64,000 nt of DNA from Ceratorhiza oryzae-sativae (taxonomy: Eukaryota; Basidiomycota; Agaricomycetes; Cantharellales; Ceratobasidiaceae). The DNA is taken from positions 1 through 64,000 of the forward strand of contig JARWMV010000004.1 in NCBI GenBank assembly GCA_030998015.1, in the 5' to 3' direction. This document shows positions 57,861 to 64,000 of the stretch, piece after piece. Both the position numbers and the translations under genes were made by a program. Position 1 is the first letter of the stretch; every line of letters starts with the position of its first letter. Below the pieces are notes generated by a model. The model made no database searches. It worked only from the letters and a program-made list of their open reading frames with translations, and was not told the DNA's origin.

Positions 57861-58337
57861 ATAATAATCCGTAGTCTAATCCTTTTGGGAAAATGATTTA
57901 TGGGCTTGAGTGGGGGGGGGGGTTATGTATATTCGTGCAAGTCCATCGAGTGAATTGTGGATTCACGTGCTTAGGGGGCTGAGGTGCATATAGGATCTTA
58001 TTTCTATGATTCTCGACGTGAGATATGGCTTTTCGTGCCGGTGTCTTGTAAACTACCATTTTCCAGACCTTTTTGCTCCATTCTGTAGACCGAAGATAAT
58101 TGGGGTGCGAATCGAGACAACCACGTGATGCGAGGCTGTTTCGATCCACCTCATCCAGCGGTTGAGAACTCAAATCGGTAAACTGGGGTTACAAACAATC
58201 TGCCCCTAACTTTGAGCACATTTGATTTGTTCCAGCTGTTTTCCTTACCACTTTGCTTGACTCTGGCGAAGGAGTTCATTTTCCGCCGGCTATAAAATCG
58301 AATCAATACCTCCCATTCTGGACGAAGTTCAGCTCAC
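57861..58337. other. Spacer upstream of F-box gene 1
   Basis: No gene. Contains a G11 run at 57912-57922. GGCTATAAAAT near 58290 lies about 45 bases before the start codon at 58338 and is a plausible TATA box for the next gene. Confidence 0.5.
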
Positions 58338-60117
58338 ATGAAATCTCTACACTCGCCAGATTACGATGCCCCTAGCAATGCTCTACAAATATCAGAAATA
58401 TTCTCCAGAGTCTGCAGCTTCTTGAACAGACGAGACTGTGTTAACTTGCTGTATGTATCACGCGACATGTACACGCGCGCAGCCCCATTGGTGTGGGAAG
58501 ACGTCGATCTGAAGTGGATCCTCCGAACTATTCCAGGAGTTAAATTTACGTCGGAAATTAGTAGTGGGGTAATCGCCGAATATGTGAGTCACTCGAGACT
58601 TGGATGCCGGGTCTGCTCTTAGCGTTGGGGATAGCATTTTCATTTCCCGTCGGTGCTGGATCTGTCTCGTATCAGTTTCTACGCGCTATTTGTGAGGGTA
58701 CTTCGGACCACCTGCTCCTATGTCGTCCCCATTCCTGATAATTCGACTCTTGGGCACTCCCAGACGATTGCTAAGCCTTTATTGCCGCATCTCCATCACA
58801 TAATCCTCGTCGCTTCGCCGAAAAACTCGGAGAGACATACGAGTTGGATACCGTGGCTTCTGCATGCCGATTTACTTGGGTTAGATATGCATGCGATAAA
58901 TGCCGGATCTTCTCGATCCAAGCTCGTCAGCAATCATCCATGGGTTGACCAAAGTGCTGCTTTCACTCTTCTCAATCAATTGTCTCAAACATGTCCCCGC
59001 CTCAAAACTTTATCTATCTACCCGAACAATCTTGAGAGCACCCCACCAAGGATAATTGACGAAATGTGCCGCAAAATAAGTCTGTTAACGGATCTGCGCT
59101 CATTCTCATTTAGTGGGAGTGTTGTACACCAACAGCTCATACAAGTACTTGGCCAACTTCCTCACCTCGAAAGCTTAGCTTTTCATAACGACTATCAGGG
59201 GGGCTATGCACACAACTCTGAATCGATAAATCTTCTCGATGAGTCGTTCCCGTCCCTCCGAAATTTGGAGCTGTACGGGGTGGCCGAGCATGTTGTGGAT
59301 AGCATCTGCAAAGCCCCTCTGCTCTTCCGGCGTCTTATCTCAGCCACCATCATCTTTGATGAATCGAGTCTATCCAATTCATCTATGAATGACGCGGAGC
59401 GCTTGGTTGTTGCGCTTTGGCCTTTGAACATATGTGGTGCCCCCGTTCAACGGCTGACTCTGCTCCCCCGCGGGTACAAGGGATATTCAATTATCTCGGA
59501 TTTTAGCTTGGGAGTATTCAAGAATATGCCCTTGAAATACCTTCGGCTCGGTGCTCTTGGGTCCGGCACAGATGTCGCTGCAGACATCAACTGGAACGAT
59601 CTGGTCTCTAGTATCCCTGACCTCGAAGAGTTCCACCTCGAACGACAGACGCTTACATCTCGCTCGATTCTGTTGATTGCATCGATGCTCCAGAAGCTTC
59701 GCATTTTGGTGTTTTCCACAATTTCCATTGAGGATAGCGAAGCTCCAGAGACAGGGATCGGGGCTACACAGCATATTGTCCTTCGTGCCCATTCGTTTTT
59801 CGGATCTCCGAGGCAGGGTCGGATTGTGTCACCGTTTATCCATGCGCGTGTTCCAAGCCAGTCACAATTGGCAAGTGTTGCCAGGTAGGCTGACGACTGT
59901 TTGAATGTAGTTTGGGACTCACTTCCCATGCTGTAGCCTTGTACATCGGGCATGGCCGAACGCGACGTGCGAGACCCATGCGACTGGGCAGAGCGACAGG
60001 GGGTACCCGCCCAACCCTCTGGATCTGCTGAGGTTGAATAAAGCTATTGCGAGATTGAGATTGGCCCAGATAGCATCACAGCGGGAGAAGGCGATGGGAG
60101 AGGGAGAGAGTGGCTGA
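58338..60117 (+). CDS. F-box/LRR-like protein 1
   Basis: Three exons: 58338-58583, 58635-59884, 59937-60117; phases agree, 558 aa. The N-terminus has an F-box-like helix set (ISEIFSRVCSFLNRRDCVNLLYVSRDMYTRAAPLVW). The rest is a chain of leucine-rich segments (LNQLSQTCPRLKTLSIYPNN, LGQLPHLESLAFHND, LPDLEEFHLERQTL-like sequences), as in F-box proteins that bring targets to SCF ubiquitin ligases. It is closely related to the gene at 62.3 kb, same exon structure. Target unknown. Confidence 0.83.
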
Positions 60118-60576
60118 ATTTACCTAAAGGTATCCACGCCTTATGTATGATAAAAGGTGTAGGAGGGTTGGTTCCGTGCTATGAATACGGGTGTTTGCTC
60201 AGGATCGGGAGAATGTTTACGATACATACCGAAGGGTTACTCTGGTCTTCCCCGCGCCGGAACAGGACTGTGCTGTCTCATGTTTGCTCCCCGACTGGCG
60301 TGGGAATGTGGGTGCATACTCGGCCCGGACAGCATGTTTTGGGAGGTCGATATATGACGTCGAAGCAATGAACAATTGATCGAGACTGGCCATTTTCGAA
60401 GATCTTCGGGAAATCAGAATGGGACGATGGTACGATGGAACGATGTGTGCACGTGACTCGACCCGTGTGGCGCCCAGCGACAGATACATCTACCTCCCTC
60501 CCCGACCGTGCTCGTCACCCCTTGGTCCGTACCTCAGCCCATTATCCGGACCCATTTAACACATATATTTAACAAG
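60118..60576. other. Spacer, no gene seen
   Basis: No supportable gene. The AT-rich ACATATATTTAAC just before 60577 may be part of the promoter of the next gene. Confidence 0.45.
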
Positions 60577-61990
60577 ATGGGCTCTATGTTCTCTTCCAAC
60601 TGCTGTCCGGCGCAACCCAATCTGTGCGGAAAAGTGTTGGTGGTAACCGGCGCCAAGTAAGTTCGCGTCGTCGCTAAGCCCCCACCCAGCTAAAAAAAGG
60701 GCGCCCGTCCCCTAGTCGTGGAATCGGATTTGAGACTGCAAAACAGCTTTACGGGCTGGGCGGCCGAGTGTATCTTGGTGCGAGGAATGAGAAGAATGCG
60801 CTGGAAGCAATCGCCAAGATTCGAGCAGCGACCAACGGCGGGCTCGGCGGAGAGTTGAAGTGGTTCCCTCTGGATTTGGGGACTGTTGCTAAAGCTAGGG
60901 AGAGCGCAGAGGCATTTCTGGCGATGGAGGATAGGTTAGACGTTCTTGGTGAGTTTTTATTTATTTCATTGATCGAGGCTGTCTATATTTGGGTGCTGAC
61001 AGTGGACTCATTGGTAGTAAATAACGCTTGCTTGTACGTCGGTTATACCTCGGGGTGTAGGATCTAGCTAAACAATATGTTCGATGAGCAGAGGCGACGC
61101 AGTGTTCGATGTCAATGAGGATGGGATTGAGACGATGTTTGCAACAAAGTGAGCCACACTCCATTCCAAATCTCTTGACTGTGTCTAATACGGGTGGGAA
61201 ATAGTCATGTCGGCCATTTCGTACTCACCACTACGCTATTACCCCTGATGAAAAAGACAACCGAGCTGAACGGAGCAGATGTTCGAATAGTCAACGTGCG
61301 TGTTGTTGTTTTTCTTTTCCATTCGTTGTTGAGGTGGTAACCATCGGCTACCAGATCGCGTCAACAGTACACAACCTATGGGGAAAGAACGTTAAGATAT
61401 CGTTCAGTGAACCCACGGACCTCAGCAAACCATTTCCTCCCAAGAAGCCAGATACCTGGTCGCACATCCTGACACGATATAGCAAGTCCGCATCCGGATC
61501 TTGATTAGAAGCTAGCTAACCCGCGTTTGAATCAACTTTTAGGTCGGACAAAACTTGCTAATATCCTGTTCACGCGAGAGCTTCAGCGGAGATTAGACGA
61601 GCAAGGTTCGAACATTATATCTCTTTCACTGCATCCCGGCTACGTTGCAACTGGTGAGACCTATGAACGTTCCCATCTTCCATGGCTGATCTAACTCTTG
61701 TTCAATGCTCAGACGCTGCGAAAGAATCGACAGCCAGGATGCCCATCCTTGGACTAGTATCCTCGATCCTCGTCAAACTTTTTTTCATCGACGAAGCCGG
61801 TGGTGCGAGGAACAGCGTCTATGCGGCCTCGGACCCCAGCGTTCGAGCCGATCCCAGCAGGTTCAAGGGTCAATTTTTAACACCTGTGGGTAAAGTGACT
61901 GCTCCGGCACCAATTGCGCAGGACGAGCAGCTCGCTAGGGATTTATGGGTGTTGACGGATAGGATCATGCAGCAACGGATCAATCCATGA
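60577..61990 (+). CDS. Short-chain dehydrogenase, retinol dehydrogenase-like
   Basis: Starts MGSMFSSNCCPAQPNLCGKV. The cofactor motif is VVTGANRGIG, split by intron 1. Then VYLGARNEKNALEAI (the Arg suggests NADPH use), PLDLGTVAKA, the VNNAC motif, a VGHFVLTTTLLPLM helix, and the catalytic YSRTK followed by LANILFTRELQRRL and LHPGYVATG. This layout matches the retinol-dehydrogenase/WWOX-like SDR group. About eight exons; the intron inside YSRTK has a GC donor (ATA then GCAAGT). Stop TGA at 61988-61990. Substrate unknown. Confidence 0.85.
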
Positions 61991-62260
61991 GCGTTGATAG
62001 TTCAGGGCGCGGGGGGGGGGGAGGTAATAGTTTCGGTATGCATAAACACGCATTAATAGTATGCTACATGTATTATTACGTATTATTTATTATATATATT
62101 TACTGGCTGGAATGGCAAACGACTAGGCCTTTTGGGGAGAGCGCTGGGCGCGACGAGCTCTTTAAAGCCACGTAGCTATGTTTCAGCGCTCATTTGCTGA
62201 ACGCGACCACCAAGTAGAAACAGTGGCGCAAAGCATCACATCACCACGCAATTTTCATAG
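61991..62260. other. Spacer between SDR 2 and F-box gene 2
   Basis: No gene. Contains a G11 run at 62011-62021 and an AT-rich stretch (TATTATATATATTTAC near 62090). Confidence 0.5.
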
Positions 62261-64000
62261 ATGGATCCTTCCTGCCACCGAGTCTTGCGTATTCCGGAAC
62301 TGACTAGCCACATCTGCGTCTACTCGAACAAGCAGTCCTGCGTCAGCTTACTATATGTATCTCGACAGACATATGTCTGTGCAGCCTCGTTTGTCTGGAG
62401 CGAGGTTAGGTTCAAAGCCCTGCTTTCGACAATTCCGGGGGTCACATTCACGCCGATGATAGGCGGATTAGTGAGTTTATCCTGTTTTATTCAAGAATGC
62501 TTGATCAAACACCCTCTAGTCTGTCGAGTTTCCCCTCGTGATAGATTTGGCTCGCTTCAATTTTTATGCACCTTCGGTCAAAATTCTGAACGCCCGCCAC
62601 CATTTTATCATGACTCTCCCCAAGGAATTACTCAGGACACAAAAGCAAGAAAAACTCAAGCCTCTACTCCCTCGATTGCAGTGTCTAGTAGTGAACCCGA
62701 CCTCGTGCACCCTAATTGACCAGGCGGGCTGGATATTATCGTTCGTTCATGATCGCTTGCTCGAGTTCAAATCACACGCGGAGGGGTATTCGGTGGCCTC
62801 GCGATACCGGACGAGGCCGCAGCATCACTGGTCAGACGGCTCCCCTACCTTCGAATTAATATCTCGATTATCTCAAACGTGCCCTTCACTCCGAGCCTTG
62901 ACAATATACCCGGGTGGGATGAAAAAATGTTCGCGTGAGCGATATATGGCAGTCTACGACAACATTGCCTCGTTATCTCAGCTTCGCTCGTTAGAATTCA
63001 CATGTAGTGTGCTGCATGATGAATTCTTGTTCACGATCGGGCGACTCCCACATCTCGAGCATTTATCTCTCAGCGGGAGCGACTCTCGGCATGAATACAA
63101 GCAAAACCTCAGCTCCTTGCCCGATAATTCATTCCCTATGCTACAGCAACTTGAGTTGCACGGCCTCCACTGGTCCACCCTATCCCGTGTCTGTGGCGTG
63201 CATTTACTCTTCCGAAACCTAACTAAGGCCATCATCGTTTGCTACTCCGACCGCATTTTAATGCCCCAACACGGTCCACAAACGATTCTCCGTTGCCTCA
63301 GCCTAAACAGCCCTCATGTGCGGGATTTAAAGTTAATCATACGGGAGAAGGATCAGCCATTGACCGTTTACCCCTCAATGATCAATGCATTCAAACACAT
63401 GTCCTTCTTACGACACTTGACACTCAGTGAGGTTAATTTCCACTCATCAGTTGATATCATCTCGAATTCCGGGAATAATGCAACGCCATGGATCGCGCTT
63501 CTCAGTGCTGTACCACACTTGGAGGAACTTCAGCTAGAGGACCAGGCGTTTCACCCTCGGCATCTCAATGCCTTTGGGGCTATGCTTCCTATGCTTTCCC
63601 TTCTAGTGTTCAAAGATATTCGACTTGATCTCTTGGAGGAGGTGCCCCATATCACAAGCTCGCCTCAGCATATTACACTCCGTGGCCGTCGTTACTTCAG
63701 CGAAGACTATACACAAACTGCACAAGATAAGTTGGCTGCGAGAAGCGACGAGGCCGCCGTGTACATACGCGGCATTTCTCGCGCCGCAGAGTATGTTGCT
63801 AAGATGCCAACATGGCTGAGATGCTAATTTTTGGCGTTTTAGATACCTTTGTAAAATATGGCCCAACCTTACATGCGAGATAAGCAAACCAAGGGAAGGT
63901 CAGGTGCCGGAGGGCGACCGTGAGCTTCTGGGTAGATTGAACGAGGCTATCGAGATGATAAGAAACCCAGGCAACCACTCCGGTCCCAAAACACCAGCAC
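62261..64000 (+). CDS. F-box/LRR-like protein 2, cut by window edge
   Basis: Exons 62261-62470, 62520-63790 and 63843 to the edge; phases agree with the same introns as F-box gene 1. N-terminus IPELTSHICVYSNKQSCVSLLYVSR is F-box-like. Leucine-rich segments follow (LISRLSQTCPSLRALTIYPG, IGRLPHLEHLSLSGSD, VPHLEELQLEDQAF). The last exon reads YLCKIWPNLTCEISKPREG and stays open to base 64000; the related gene suggests a stop soon after. A tandem paralogue of the 58.3-kb gene. Confidence 0.82.

Overview
The window looks like nuclear DNA of an Agaricomycete fungus. A Rhizoctonia-like species is my best guess, inferred from the mix of families: NACHT-TPR immune-type receptors, F-box/LRR genes, chromodomain Ty3/gypsy elements, a hAT element, a LINE with RNase H, and genes cut by many 50-60 nt GT-AG introns. 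No database search was possible, so species and family names rest on motif recognition.

Left third (1-17.2 kb): a nest of mobile DNA. It holds a Ty3/gypsy element running off the left edge (minus strand, gag and protease each broken by a stop), two further LTR-like blocks, a decayed fragment of a TPR gene, a geminivirus/genomovirus-like Rep fossil with three unrecognised ORFs around it, a recent solo LTR with a perfect 5-bp target duplication, and a frameshifted chromodomain gypsy element. Most of this stretch has almost no CpG; the solo LTR and a patch near 6.05-6.25 kb still have it.

17.2-20.8 kb and 41.4-45.0 kb: a 3.6-kb segmental duplication carrying gamma-tubulin complex component 2 (GCP2/Spc97 family) on the minus strand. 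The right copy gives a clean 8-exon model of 962 aa. The left copy has a 2-nt deletion and damaged splice sites and is a pseudogene.

21.5-36 kb: a hAT transposon, a complete LINE (26,000-32,380) with poly(A) tail and 12-bp target duplication but four in-frame stops, a short relic matching the GCP2 5' end, and a degenerate repeat-family gene that is probably transposase-like.

36.5-41.2 kb: the most striking intact gene, a 1,447-aa NLR-type receptor (helical N-terminal domain, NACHT ATPase, 15 TPR units of 46 residues, 13 of them nearly identical). The decayed TPR fragment at 4.5-5.1 kb belongs to the same family and differs from it mainly at CpG sites.

45.6-64 kb: more ordinary gene space. 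It holds an AAA ATPase gene with an 11-nt microexon inside its Walker A motif and several apparent frame breaks, a two-TM membrane protein plus a decayed paralogue, two short-chain dehydrogenases, a Tc1/mariner-like MITE with TIRs of about 245 bp, and two related F-box/LRR-type genes, the second running off the right edge.
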